Source of the DNA: Gibbula magus
Lineage: Eukaryota; Mollusca; Gastropoda; Trochida; Trochidae
Reading direction: 5' to 3'
DNA: 64,000 nucleotides
Assembly: GCA_936450465.1 (NCBI GenBank)
Contig: OW388297.1
Coordinates: forward strand, 48,746,130-48,810,129
The translations under genes were made by a program, and so were the position numbers. The notes below the pieces were generated by a model. It had not been told where the DNA came from. It saw only the letters and a program-made list of their open reading frames with translations, and did not search any database. This document shows, one piece after another, positions 45,953 to 60,145 of the stretch. Numbering within the stretch: the stretch's first letter is position 1; each line of letters begins with the position of its first letter.

Positions 45953-46093
45953 ACAGTTACTTCCCTTAGATCAGCTGACCTCTCTTTCAGTTTGTGTCTT
46001 AGAAAACTGATCACCCTTTCGTGGAAATCTAATCACCCCTTCTTGGAAATGTAAACAGATACAGCCTTTGAGAAAAGTGGTCACCCAGCCGAA
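45953..46093 (+). promoter_or_regulatory. Conserved upstream block, gene B exon 1a
   Basis: agttacttcccttagatcag, ctctctttcag and cacccttctt/cttggaaatgta match the block before gene A. A near-identical copy precedes exon 1b. There is an internal duplication of the 'atcaccc.ttc.tggaaat' segment (about 46012-46050). Confidence 0.65.
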
Positions 46094-46115
46094 ATGTCGC
46101 TCGCGTCCTTTCTTT
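46094..46115 (+). CDS. Gene B first exon, copy 1a
   Basis: ATG followed by codons for SLASFL and one base, donor CTTT|gtaagt. Same length and phase as gene A exon 1 and as copy 1b. Confidence 0.8.
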
Positions 46116-49100
46116 GTAAGTACACTTGTTTAAAATATGAGAACAGCCAAACGTCAAGGTATTGTATAACGTAATTTGTTATTGTAAATAAAGTGCTATG
46201 ATATCCCAGTCACTGATTGGTGATAACGACAGCTCGATAGTATCGATCAAGACTAAGTAAAGTTACCTTGACATACTGTGTGTTCTAGTTTCTCTTAACT
46301 GTATGTGCACTAACGATATATTAGTCAAAGCGCCTATAACTTTTGATATAACTTAAGCTTCATATATATCTTTATTTCAAATATGTTGAATATCTCTCTG
46401 TAGTTGTCGGGGTTTGGATCAATATTGCCAGCCTGTGAATCATAAATAACCCTTAAAATATGTCTGTCATTTGAATGCTGTAAACTTGTATATGTATCAC
46501 AAATCACTAAGGTGATCGTAGGTCACTAAGGTAATCTTAGTGCAATGTTAAAGAATGGGAGTTAAGGTTAACCTTAGTAAAGGTAGCTTTGTGAAAGAAA
46601 CCCCTGGCCTTAAGTACAAAAAAAACAGTTTTGACTTTATATATAAATGAGATAACTTTCATTATTTAAAACAAGTGTTGTGCAACCAGTTGAGTCATAC
46701 GATAGTGACGTCGTACTATCACCAGCTGATCGAGGGCAACCGAATCCTGTTATCGCTTCAATTGTTCAATTCATCATTTTCTTTTCATATACGGATTTTC
46801 TCCTATCAATATATAGAGCATATCTGTCTTTTCTTGACAAATACCATATACTTTATCATTATATCTGTGTTCAATTTTGACGTGGAATGATTTCAACGGT
46901 AAATGTACAGCCTTCGCAAGCTGACAACATGACGTCATAACATTGTCCCGATGACGTCACGCCAGGGGTGATAAAGTTTAACTGAGAGGCCCTTTCCGAG
47001 GTCTTGGCCGAGAACGGGGGTCGAGGACAAAATGTCCGGGACCTCCTTTCACCAAGCAACATTTACTAAGGTTAACCTAATCTCCCATTCTTTAACATTG
47101 CGCTAAGGCTACCTTAGTGAATTACGATCACCTTAGAACTTTGTGAAAGGGGGGCCTGGTATTTTCAGATATTCCGAGTGAAATAAAATGAAAAACATAA
47201 AAGTTTTAAAATTACAAAACTTTCAACAACCTGTTTGTGGTCCCTTCATCAGGATATGAATAAAGTGCATCGTACTATGGATGTTTACCTTGAGCGATTT
47301 TAGCACGTGTTTCTCGCTTGTCAAATTGAATGCACGAACTAAGTGTTCGGAAATCGTGCAAACTATGTAATCCATTGCAGATTTCAAGATATGTACATTT
47401 CGAGACGATGTTTAGAAAGAATCGGACGTATTGCACAGCGCCTGTGAACTTTCAAAAGTGGATTATTAATAGAAATATATATGGTCGGACTTTCACTATT
47501 TAGATAACAGAATTTTCTTATTTCTTTATTAAGCATGACAGTCAGACATATTTTATTCGGATAGGTGGCCCTGAGGCCAATAATACAAGTATATAAAGTT
47601 TGTAAAATTCACTTTAACAATAAACAAGCTTTCTTAATTTAAATATATGTGGTACAATACAAAGGATAGCTTAAATAGTAGTTCAGTATTTTCTGTTTGA
47701 AGAAGCATACGGAATTTAAATATTGATGTCTGGTTATAGAAAAAATAAGGCAGATATTTCTTTCTTATTTCTGCATATTTCGGACAGATAAGGAAGACAT
47801 GGTACTCATCTTCTTGAGAGTTAATACAAAATAGACACTTAGTGTTTATTTCGTTGACAGTTTTGGCAAAACGTGCTTCTTGAACTTTGAAGTTATGGGC
47901 GTTACATCTAAATTAAGTAAGCGCTCGCCTAAGTTGTGATGATTTAATTTCAGACAGATAAACTTCTGTATTAATACAATACTTAAATTCTGTATAAAAA
48001 CGTACACAAGTTGATGCCGTTATTTCATAATACCAGTCTTGCTGGTATATATCTTTGCATCTCTGCTTGAACACTTGAATGAAGCTGTTCGTGTTATTTA
48101 CATTTTGAGCCAGCCATACATGTCCAAAGCCATGAGTAAATAGGATAGTTCTAACGAAAGAAACCCAATTATTATCATCAGCTTTGTCTAATGTTTTAAG
48201 CATTTCATAACTACTTCTTGAGTATCGTGTAGTTGGCTGTTTCATTTATCTTAGCCAGTATGGAATGACCAGATAGCGACCATTAATAAATAATGGGAAG
48301 CGCCCACATTCAGATAAAACAACTTTGTTCACAGTCATGTAGCTAACACGTAACAAGAACTTGCAGAACTTCGAATGTACTTGTTCAATATTTTTGTTAA
48401 CGTTAATGCCGTATACATTGTATCTCGGAGCCGTACAGCAAAATCGATTGGATTTTCCCGTCAAACATCTTGAATGCTTAGGGTGTTATACGACGATGTG
48501 CATGGATTATCAAGCTCATGGTGAAAACAGGTTCGTTATTCTAATCACACATTGTAGATTGATATTCACATGCCAAATATTTGCAAACTCATCATAATTG
48601 TACTTTGGTTATATTTACAAAAATGATATATTAATTGGCCTGTACGTCGCGTGTGTGTTTTCTTACATACATACATGTAGGTCTATGGCTGGTATACCGA
48701 TCCATTTCTCTTTTTTTATCATGACAAGAACCATACGGTTCGTGTACGGCAAGTAGTGGCGAGTATTAGCCGCCACGCAAAGTAAGCATCGCTGAGTAGG
48801 ACTAACGCTCATTGAGATTTCCTACTCGCGTATTACCTTACTGAATTTTCTCCTTCCATAGCTAAATTCGCCGAAGTGTCCCCCTTTAAAGCTTTTTCTT
48901 CTAAGGGGGATAACTCAGTAACAGATCGAAAATCGAACAAGTGGCTCGTGCAGAGCGAGATCTTGACACGATCTATAATCTCTGAAAATTTCATACTAAT
49001 CGGCCCAGCCGCTAGTTCTGAAACGTATCCACAAAATCGGTGGAATAATTATTTTAAAAAACACGCCAAAAATAATAAGGATTAATCAACATTATCCATT

Positions 49101-52100
49101 AACTAAGGAATCTGAACACTACCGTTCAGGAGGTTTCTGTTCTAGAAAAAACGACGGAAATAGTGGTTTTAGGTCGTGGCCCCTCTGGGCCTTATTTGTG
49201 ACCACAGGGTCATCAAATTCGATTTGTAATCCACATAGGTCAATGGTTATGTACACAAAATTTCAGCTTTCTAGAACTAGTGATTCTTTAGAAGGAGTCG
49301 AAAAAGGACACCATGCACTGCCATTCAAGCCTGTAGTTCAAACGTAGACGTGACCGATCCATCCACCCTATTACTACTAGTATTAAATTGTGTCTTCTAT
49401 TTTTTATTCTTCACATGCACAATAAACACATCTTTTTATAAAAATACAATTTACTTACATAGGCTTTATCGTTGACAGCACTATCTAGATCCTACTCAAC
49501 AACAATACATGTCCTTGCATATTTCGAAAAAAATCGGCAAGTGAGGTTGATGTCTAAAATAAGATAAACACTACACATAGATTTGAACCAGGCAGGAATA
49601 AATCAGTGATTTATGCACACAGTTACTTCCCTTAGATCAGCTGACCTCTCTTTCAGTTTGTGTCTTAGAAAACTAATCACCCTTTCGTGGAAATCTAATC
49701 ACCCCTTCTTGGAAATGTAAACAGATACAGCCTTTGAGAAAAGTGGTCACCAAGCCGAAATGTCGCTCGCGTCATTTCTTTGTAAGTACACTTGTTTAAA
49801 ATATGAGAACAGCCAAACGTCAATGTATTGTAATACGTAGTTGGTTATTGTAAATAAAGTGCTATGATATCCCAGTCACTGATTGGTGATAAAGACAGCT
49901 CGATAGTATCGATCAAGACTAAGTAAAGTAACCTTGACATACTGTGTGTTCTAGTTTCTCTTAACTGTATGTGCACTAACGATTCATTAGTCAAAGCGCC
50001 TTTAACTTTTGATATAACTTAAGCTTAAGATATATCTTTATTTCATATATGTTGAATATCTCTCTGTAGTTGTCGGGTTTTGGATCAATATTGCCAGCCT
50101 GTGAATTATAAATAACCCTTAAAATATGTCTGTTATTTGAATTTTGTAAAATTGAATATACTAAGGTGATCGTAAGTCACTAAGGTAACCTTAGTGCAAT
50201 GTTAAAGAATGGGAGTTAAGGTTAACCTTAGTAAAGGTAACTTTGTGAAATGAACCCCAGAGGCCTTAAGTACAAAAAAAAAGGTTTTTATATATATATA
50301 ATATATTTATGAGATAACTTTCATTATTTAAAACATGTGCTGTGCAACCAGTTGAGTCATACGATAGTGACGTCATACTTTCACCAGCTGATCTAGAGCA
50401 ACTGAATCCTGTTGTCGCTTCAATTGTTCAATTCATCATTTTCTTTTCAAATTCTTGACAAATACCATATACTTTATCATTATATCTGTGTTTAATGTTG
50501 ACGTGGAATGATTTCAACGGTAAATGTACAGCCTTCGCAAGCTGACAACATGACGTCATAACATTGTCCCGATGACGTCACGCCAGGGGTGATAAAGTTT
50601 ATCTGAGAGGCCCTTTCCGAGGCCTTGGCCGAGAACGGGGATCGAGGACAAAATGTCCGGGGCCTCCTCTCACCAAGCAACATTTACTAAGGTTAACCTA
50701 ATCTCCCATTCTTTAACATTGCGATCACCTTAGTGCTATGTGAAAGGGGGGCCTTGTATTTTCAGATATTCCGAGTGAAATAAAAGGAAAGACATTAAAG
50801 TTTTAAAATTACAAAACTTTCAACAACCTGTTTGTGGTCCCTTCATCAGGATATGAATAAAGTGCATAGTACTATGGATGTTTACCTTGAGCGATTTTAG
50901 CACATGTTTCTCGCTTGTCAAATTGAATGCACGAACTAAGTGTTCGGAAATCGTGCAAACTATGTAATTCATTGCAGATTTCACGATACGTACATTTCGA
51001 GACGATGTTTAGAAAGAATCGGACGTGATGCACAGCGCCTGTGAACTTTCAAAAGTGGATTATTAATAGAAATATATATGGTCGGACTTTCACTATTTAG
51101 ATAACAGAATTTTCTTATTTCTTTATAAAGCATGACAGACAGACATATTTTATTCGTATAGGTGGCCCTGAGGCCAATAATACAAGTATATAAAGTTTGT
51201 AAAATTCACTTTTACAATCAAAAAGCTTTCTTAATTAAAATATATGTGGTATAATACAAAGGATAGCTTAAATAGTAGTTCAGTATTTTCTGTTTGAAGA
51301 AGCATACGGAATTTAAATATTGATGTCTGGTTATAGAAAAAATAAGGCACCCAGATATTTCTTTCTTATTTCTGCATATTTCGGACGGATAAGGAAGACA
51401 TGGTACTCATCTTCTGTGTAGGAGAATGTCCGAAAACTGGCCATTAGTTTTGCACGTGGACCATGTTTGAGGCCGTTAGGCCGAAAACATGCTCTACGAG
51501 CAAAACTAATGGCCAGTTTGAGGACATTCTCCTACTTAAAACAAAGTTTAAGTAAACATGTTCTTGCTACTGAAATGCACGCCACAACGCACCTTATCAT
51601 GCGCAAAACTAATGGCGACCTTTGCTCTATATGTATTTCATGATCTTCTCGGAATTGTCAGTTGCATTCCCTCTCCTTCAAGTTATAACATGTAGAACAA
51701 ATCAGGCGTTTTCCTAGTGAATGGTAAGTTTGTAAACATTATATTTTATTTTTAAAAGGAAAAGTAAACAATGATGAAACAGTTTATTCTATAGAAAAGG
51801 TTTTCGAATTAGAAAATCAAAAACACCATGCATAGTATTCATAATTGATTGATAACTTGATGGGCAATTCATCTTTACTTATTAACTTATACCACCATGT
51901 TTTATTTCATATTGGTAAGGTTATGACACTTCATCGAATGTATGTTGTTTTAAAAGTTTAAATTACACAAATTCATCAACCCTACACTACGCTATTATTC
52001 AGTATCTTTTATCTTGAAATCTTAAGGTTTTACCTTGAAATTCAAGATACTAAGTTGAAAATTCAATTTAATTTTTTGGAAAATCAAGTAGGTATCTTGA

Positions 52101-55100
52101 AAATTCAACTTACTATTCTAAATTTAACTAAGTATCTTAAAACATTAACTTAGTATCTTGAAAATTTAATTTACTATTTGGAAAATTCATATGACTATTT
52201 GGAAAATTAAACTCAATTTTGTTGAATATTAAACCCTAAATTTCAAGATAATTAATTTTTAATTTGTAACTACAACTTGAATAAACAACAATAACAAATT
52301 GTAATTATACTTTAAAATATTCTTATTTAAACTTTTAAACTTCAATATGTAAAACGTTCAAATCTTGTAATTACATTGTTTTATCATTGGCATCACCTTG
52401 TAAACATTCGAGATAATAAGTTGATTTTTCAAGATATTTAGATGATTTTTCAAATTATTAAGTTGAATTTTGAAGAAAATATGTTGAATTTTCAAGACAC
52501 CAAGTTCACTATTCAAGTTTAATTTTCAAGGGACTATTTGTCAAAATAGGACTTTCAAGATAAAATGTGCGGAATAATATCGTAGCTTGGCCCTATTTCA
52601 GTTGAATTTTCAAAATAATAACATGAATTGTCATGATACTAAGATGAATTTGCAAAATACTAAGTTGAATTTTCTAGATTATCAGTTGAATTCTCAAGAT
52701 AGGATGCTTAATGCCACAGGGGTTCGAATCGCTGTTTTGACAATATTTTCAAAATTCAAAATCTAGATTGTTGCATTCATATGATGTTTATTTACGATAT
52801 TGTGAGCTCATATTCCAAATTTGAGCGAAATCGGTTAAGAAATAAAGATACTGGTGCGATTTTCGTTGACCTCGTTTACTCGAAGTCGCCAATAGGTTTG
52901 CACGGGCTTTTGTATTACATCACGTTTCTCGAGATTCAGGCGGTTGCGTTCGAGCGCATTCAATCTGACGGGAACAATTCCTGGTTTCGGTTCCTAAACT
53001 ATTGGAGACTTTTCGTAAAATAGTAAACTATTGGAGACTTGTGTCACCAAAATACGATCACACAACTATCCTAATGTTTACGTAACTTTGTTTTAATGAG
53101 AGTTAATACAAAATAGACAGTTAGTGTTTATTTCGTTAACAGTTTTGGCAAAACGTGCTTCTTGAACTTTGAAGTTACATCTAAATTAAGTAAGCGCACG
53201 CCTAAGTTGTGATGATTTAATTTCAGACAGATAAACTTCTGTATTAATACAATACTTAAATTTTGTATAAAAACGTACACAAGTTGATGACGTTATTTCA
53301 TAATGCCAGTCTTTCCGGTATAGAAGAATTTTATTTCAAGTTTCAGGCCACAGGCCCATAGAACATACATATGATACAAAATTTACAATCAGTTATGTAC
53401 AATATAGATACAATACATCAGTGATTATTGAGTGACTCTCGAAGTTTAAAAGCATGAAAAATATAATTCGAGAGTTGTTAGTCTTGCCGGTATATATCTT
53501 TGCATCTCTGCTTGAACACTTGAATGAAGCTGTTCGTGTTATTTGCATTTTGAGCCAGCCATACATGTCCAAAGCCATGAGTAAATAGGATAGTTCTAAC
53601 GAAAGAAACCCAATTATTATCATCAGTATCGTCTAATGTTTTAAGCATTTCATAACTACTTCTTGAGTATCGTGTAGTTGGCTGTTTCATCAATCTTAGC
53701 CAGTATGAAATGACCCGACAGCGACCATTAATAAATAATGGGAAGCGCCCACATTCAGATAAAACAACTTTGTTCACAGTCATGTAGCTAACACGTAACA
53801 AGAACTTGCAGAACTTCGAATGTACTTGTTCAATATTTTTTTTAATGTTAATGCCCCATATCTATCCCCAAATAATTAATAATCTTGAATATAAGGGTTG
53901 CATATTAAAACAAATTAAGTTTAATTCTCAAAATAGAAAAATAGCAATATGAATTTTCAAGATATCAAATTAAATTTTCAAGATATCAAATTAAATTTTC
54001 AAGATATCAAATTAAATTTTCAAGATATCAAATTAAATTTTCATGATACTAAATTAAATTAAAAAGCGTGTGGGGGAGAGCGTGAATGAGAGTGTGATCT
54101 CGTGGGTCTGCGTGTATGTTCTCTGAGTCTCAGTGCGTACATAGCTTTCAATATGAAATCATTCAGATATTTAATGGCTCCATCAACACTGTCATGTAAT
54201 GTTTCGTGAAATAAAATACTGAATTCACAAATATTGTCCGTAATGGATTGTATGAACTCACCCTTACGGCTCGAGTCCCATCTTTCTTTCTATATGCTAT
54301 GTGCGTCTGCACGTGCATGCTCGGATTGATTGATGTCACGCATATGTCATGTGATGTTTTCATATTTACTTTTAAAGGCAAATGGTCGGATTCTGATAGA
54401 GTTAAAATGTCAAAATTCTCAAAATATTTGTATAAGCATGAGGATACCACACAATAATCAACGACGCTATTTCCTTGATGCCAAATGAATGTATATTCTC
54501 CTAGTTTATCCGCCCCATTTCGCCCATTTAATACATGCATGTTAAAATTGCGGCATACATCTAAAAGTTTTGATCCTTATGAATAAACTATTTTATCTTT
54601 GGAGTTTCTAGGGATTCTAAATGAATCACTTTCATAATCTACATCGTCAATTGGTAGATAATCCGTAGAATCATGTTCTATATAACACTGTTTTTTCTCC
54701 TATACGGGCATTGATATCTCCAAATAAAACAAACGATGCCTCAGGGATTTCCCGGGATAAACCATAAAGTCTACTCTCTAGGAGTCCAATTCCTGAAAGT
54801 CCTTCATCAACAGAGTTCTGTGTATCAGTCACATAAACAAACCCAACTATCACGGGTTTACTGACGAGATCATTTAGAATGTCACTTTTGAAAAAAACAC
54901 AGTCTGTCCACTCGTCGTGTATGCGGGTGAATCGTGATGCGATGGACTGTCTCACATACACAGCGATACCGCCACTGAATCGTCCGATAGAATGTGTGCG
55001 TTTCCGCACACACTGGTAGGAAATATACCCTGGAAACAGAGTACCAAAATCTGAGTTCTTTGCCCATGTCTCAATGAATGCAATGATATTAAATAAAAAC

Positions 55101-58100
55101 TCAGTTAGTTCAGCGAATTGACTTAATTTAGAATTAAGGCCGTTAATATTCCAACATAGATGTGGATTGAAATTACTTTCATCACAGTTGGTATCGTTAT
55201 CATTACAGTTAATTGTAGATATTTTCTTATTTTGTTTTTCAGTAATCTTATCAGTTGAATTGTAACTTAGCTTCGTGTGCGATGCTGGTGTATGACCTCG
55301 GCCACCTCGCTAACTCAGCTGTGAGTCGTCTTGAGAATCTCGTCGTCTGCTACTACTCGACCGACCTGATGAGTCTCGTCTGCTCAGGTGGTCTCGTGAG
55401 CGGGGGGTGGTGGTAGAAATGATTGACCACGACCTGTTGGGGGGTACCGCCGTCTACCCGCCTCTCTTAAGGATCCCTTCTTCCAGTCATATATGTAGAT
55501 ATGACCACAAGTTTGTCGTATGATATATAGCAATTACCCCCTTTTCTCTGTAAGATTTGAGAAATTTCCCAAGTTGTCTCCGTGTGTTCCTTTATTAAGC
55601 ATGTATAACTATTATTCATTGAATTAATTTATGTTTCAAACTGGTTTATTCATTTATTTCTAGACTGACATTTAATAACTAACATTGCCAATGTTGTGGA
55701 TCAAGGTTTATCAGGACCTATGTTTATTTTAATATTTTTTCCAGTTTGTATTATTTTATTTTATTTTACAACATTATATTCGACAATAGTGTACATATAA
55801 CCAAAATGACATACGTGAGATAAACATGTTAGAGTGACCTTAAACTATATACATACAACAACATAGGTAGTACATTCAAATAAGTAGGACATGAAAAATG
55901 AGTTATATGTTGTATTCGGAAGTGGACATATTTGTACAGATAAGTATAACTGTTAAGTCTGAAGATCCTGATTTTTCAATACGGCATATAAAGATGACCA
56001 GAATTTAACAAATACATCATTTCCACCGGAAACTAAATATTATTAAATATATTTTGTTTTGTCGTAGTATTGCTTAATTTGGTCTAGTATATATTAAAAC
56101 TTTGGAATATTCAGTCTGTTACTGTTTCTAAATATAATGTCTTTAACTAGTAAAATTATTGCATCAATTGGATTATTATTTCTTCCTTTGATTCCTAGCA
56201 TAATCTTCGAAATCGTAAATTAAATATAAATTTGGGCGGTTTCTAGCCATTTTTCTAAACTTTTCCAAACTTTGAAAACCGGATAACAATACCAAAAAAG
56301 GTGTTCTAAATTTTCTAAATCTTTATTGCAAAACCGGCAGAGAGGTGATTCCGATATCTTTATCCTGTATAGGTAGCAGTTTGTAGGAAGAATGTTATGA
56401 ATGATTCTATACTGCAGCCATTTTAAGTCAGTACTCATATTGAAAACCATCCACACTTATTGAGAAAGATTGTGTAAGACAGAAGAACATCTTTCCCCAA
56501 AACATTAGTTATTTCTGGAGTAACCTTATTTCTAATATAGTTGTTATCTGAAAGCCAAAGTACATTTATATCAATTAGACTGTTTGTAAATATAGTGCTC
56601 CATTTTTGTTCTCCACTTTGTAATCTACTTATCCACTTTAGTTTTTGAGATGCAATAATTTATTTGATATTCGGTGCTTTTATGCCTCCATGCTAAGGTT
56701 TGAGAACTAGAACATCTCGTTTAACTTTATCAGGCTTACCCCTCCATATGAATTGGAATTTTTCAATTATCTGTTTTGGTGGATTTGGTAATGAAGAAAA
56801 TAAATGGTTTAATTTAGGGAGTAAGAGGGACTTTAGGATAGTATTTCTACCGAAAGGCCTAAGGTTACGGGCTGACCAAATGTTCATTTAGTTTTCAATA
56901 TATTTAAAATTGTCATCATAGTTGTTTTTTTTACCATGTTGTCAAGGTCAATGTCAAAGTTGATTCCCAAAAGAGAGAAGTTCGTTTCGTTCCAATTAAA
57001 TTTCCTTTCTTTGCATAGTTTGTATCTTGATCGTTTCTTAGATCCGATCCATATCAATTTGGTCTTTTCTACTTTTACCTTTAATCCAGAAACACGTTGG
57101 AAAAAATTGTAAAGTATTTAGCGTCGCATAGAGGCATTTTCCCGATCCATCTTATGTTAGAGTGATATCGTCGGCAAATTGTGCAAGTACATGTAGGTAT
57201 TCAATATTTTCTAAATTAATTCCTTTAATGACCTTATTATGTTTATCATAATGCTTTAAACTTCCACGTAAAATATGAATAGGTATTGGGCAATCAGGTC
57301 ACCTTGGCGACATCCGCGTCCGAAACAGTTCACAAGTACACGTGATTCTTTACCATTATATAAAGGTTCAATGTTTATTTGTTCGTTCATTTCTTTCAAG
57401 CGTAATATCTGCAAAATTTAATATGTTGATTAAAATGTGTTTTCAATATTCAATATGTCAATAGTATTGGTAAATGAAGCATTAATATACATATTCTTGC
57501 ATAATCAACTTATTCAATGAAATATTTAGCTCATTGTTGAAATTTTGTATTTAATATTGTTTAAAATAGTTTTCAAAAAGTGGCTGTGTATCAGATATCA
57601 TAATGAACAGGACACTTTTATGAATATTTGCCAAGGGCAACCATGTCTAAATGGGACGTAAGTAATAATTTTTCTGAAACATTACACATGCTATTGCTAT
57701 CTCATATACAGGTTGATTTGATAAATATGGCGCTTGAGCTCATACGCTCGACTTTCTCATTCGAAGTGTTTAAGATCAATCTTTCTAAATCTTGGTTTCA
57801 ATTCAACAAATTAGAGTCAAGAATAAGTTAAGATCAATTCATAATATCGATTCTATAGTTTCAATATCTACAATTAAGATATGCTTAGAGCAACAGACTA
57901 TTATGAAAACAGAAATGTTAGTGCACTATTTATTCTGTTTATTCCCGGAGGACCAATTATGGTCCCCTCAATCAAAACCTCCTTTAAAATAGTGTCCAAT
58001 GCTATAACCCCATTGGTATTTTATTTGAATATCACCACCCGGGTACTCTAAGAGTCATGATGTCTTGTTTATTTTCAGCGTCACCCAGGAAAGTATACAC

Positions 58101-60097
58101 GCCCGAAGAATTTAAAAAATTAGAACATAACACAGATCATTACAAGTTTTACTATCCAATCGGGAACTGCCGACCCCTCGACGTCACACATGGATGTAAG
58201 ATCCCCACACCCTGTGACGTCATGCTCCTCGGCTGCGGGGACATCAGATATCTGCTTCACACTCTTCAAGAGCTGCACGCGAGACTTGGCGAGAAGAAGA
58301 AGAAACCCGTCCTCAACTTTCATCTTAACGACATTGAGGACGGAATTCTCTGTAGAAATCTGATATTTCTCTATTTGCTGAATACAATAGATCCGGAGAA
58401 TGATGCAGATATAAAGGTAGATATATTGAGTTACGTTTCTATGTCTTTTACGAATTTCAAATACAGCTGATTCAATAGGATCTTGGGTTGAATCTTCCTG
58501 GCGAGCAACTGAAGCAAAGGAATTTGAAATGTCAATATGTATGATATTGAAACTCGATATCTATGAAATAAAATGATGTATTCTAAAAACGAAATACCTG
58601 CTTTGGAAGAAGGGGAAATAACCAATGCCATTTTCTTAGATAGCATCCTCGCACGGCATACACTGTCGGTCAAAATAAACTTTCCTTAAAATGAAATATG
58701 AAATAATTTCTGAAATGTAATAATGGCGGTCTCCACGTTATGCTGAAACAAGAATTAATATGAAAGTTCACTGAAATTGCTGGTAAACTGTGATTCAAGT
58801 CAATAACATTCATGAAAATCACGCCCAAGGGAGACCACTATTTCCGGTTGATCAACTTGCGCACCATCCTCGGTTACCCAGGGTTTTATATAATATTATG
58901 CTCCGTTACTCTCCACTATATCATCCATGGGAAACTCTGTCAGCGAAATCTGTACTAAAATTACACGCCATTGGCCAGCGTGAGCCAATCAAACCGCTAC
59001 GCTTCTTGGACCTGCGAGCCAATGACAATTCATATCACTTCGTTGCAAAGTACGCGAGGTCATTTTGTTAGCCATCCGTCACCGGTTATCTCCCTTGACC
59101 ATTTCCGTCTTATCGTATTGAGTATTTTCTTTGGTTACTGACTTCGTCACGCCAAGGGTTGGTAATTTTAGTACGGAGCATATAAGGCGACCCGATTTTA
59201 TTATGGAAACCCGAGATTCCATAACTGACGAACATAAATAACATAAGTGAGAAGTTATGGAATCTCGGGTTTCCATAATAAAATCGGGTCGCCTTATATG
59301 ATAATGTGATATCCTCCTCAGTTTCTCTGGAGTGTCTGGAACGAGGCACTCCTGAACGAGGACCACCACACAAGACTCCAGTCCGTCCTGAACACGCTGG
59401 AAGATGTCCAGTCTGGAGATTACAGTGTCTATTTCGGGAGCGATTGGACAAGAGAGAAACTCATCCTCGGCATGAAGTGGTTTGGCAAGCAGAGGATTCG
59501 ACCTCAGACCATCATCGAAGACAGAAAAAACTTCTTCCTTGAGAGTTATAATACAAGCGAGTTTCCTAGGAAACCGACATTACGAGTAGCCTCGAAGTTT
59601 ACCATGCAGCACCAGATGTTTGACGATACTCGGCTCAAGGACAGGTATGATTGGTCGCAGGAAAATGATCGAATCTCTCCAGGACTAGTATGATAGAAAT
59701 GGTATTTTTTGTCCAATGGAGGGAAAGTGACAGTATGGTGACAGGGTTCATTGTTCACAAGTCCTAGTCAAAGGATCAATCAAGAAAACATTTTAAGTGT
59801 TGACTAAATTTGTTGATGGATGATGCCTCCTTGCTTTCATTGTATTATTCAGGGGTAGATTGTGGTTCACCTGTCCTTATGTCACCATGGCGATACTTTT
59901 CTATTGGTCATTGGTAGGCTTTTAATACCTTGTGACTATACTTTTCAGATGAGGTGACAATTTTGGATTTTGTGACCTTCATTTTGGCGTAGGAAGCATT
60001 AGTTGAACTTTGCTGGTATTGATTGATCAGTGATAGGCCATTCACATGACGTAATAGTACTTTTTACCATGCGACCTCTGTGATATGTTAAAATTAA

Positions 60098-60145
<48 letters not shown>

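Larger units (their letters stand above)
45229..48412 (+). repeat. Segmental duplication, copy 1 (carries exon 1a of gene B)
   Basis: Starts tttaaagctttttcttctaa and is co-linear with 48885-53853, covering the upstream region, promoter, first exon, a MITE and a LINE 3' fragment. Differences are scattered substitutions and small indels. Homology stops near ttaatgcc at about 48412. About 470 bp separate the copies. Confidence 0.92.
51416..53096. mobile_element. 1681-bp insertion in duplication copy 2, AT-rich
   Basis: Defined by comparison with copy 1, where catcttct joins tgagagttaat directly. It contains a foldback (51418-51536) at its left end and a degenerate repeat array (52010-52700). 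No target duplication and no transposase recognised; the 80-aa frame at 52781-53023 is unassigned. The class is unknown. Confidence 0.7.
48885..53853 (+). repeat. Segmental duplication, copy 2 (carries exon 1b of gene B)
   Basis: Co-linear with 45229-48412 but enlarged by an insertion at 51416-53096 (1681 bp) and one at about 53325-53476. Both insertions are absent from copy 1, so they probably came after the duplication. Confidence 0.9.

Noticed and set aside
46871..50683. 63-aa frame MLLGERR... present twice
   Set aside because: Lies within the two duplicated MITE copies; explained by the segmental duplication.
52781..53023. 80-aa frame in the 51416-53096 insertion
   Set aside because: No recognisable motif and no repeat elsewhere in the window; kept only as an unassigned note.
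54163..57440. One single complete LINE on the minus strand
   Set aside because: The RT/zf-RVT fragment (56150-57440) lies on the wrong side of the endonuclease fragment for one element, and the domain styles differ, so at least two broken elements are present.
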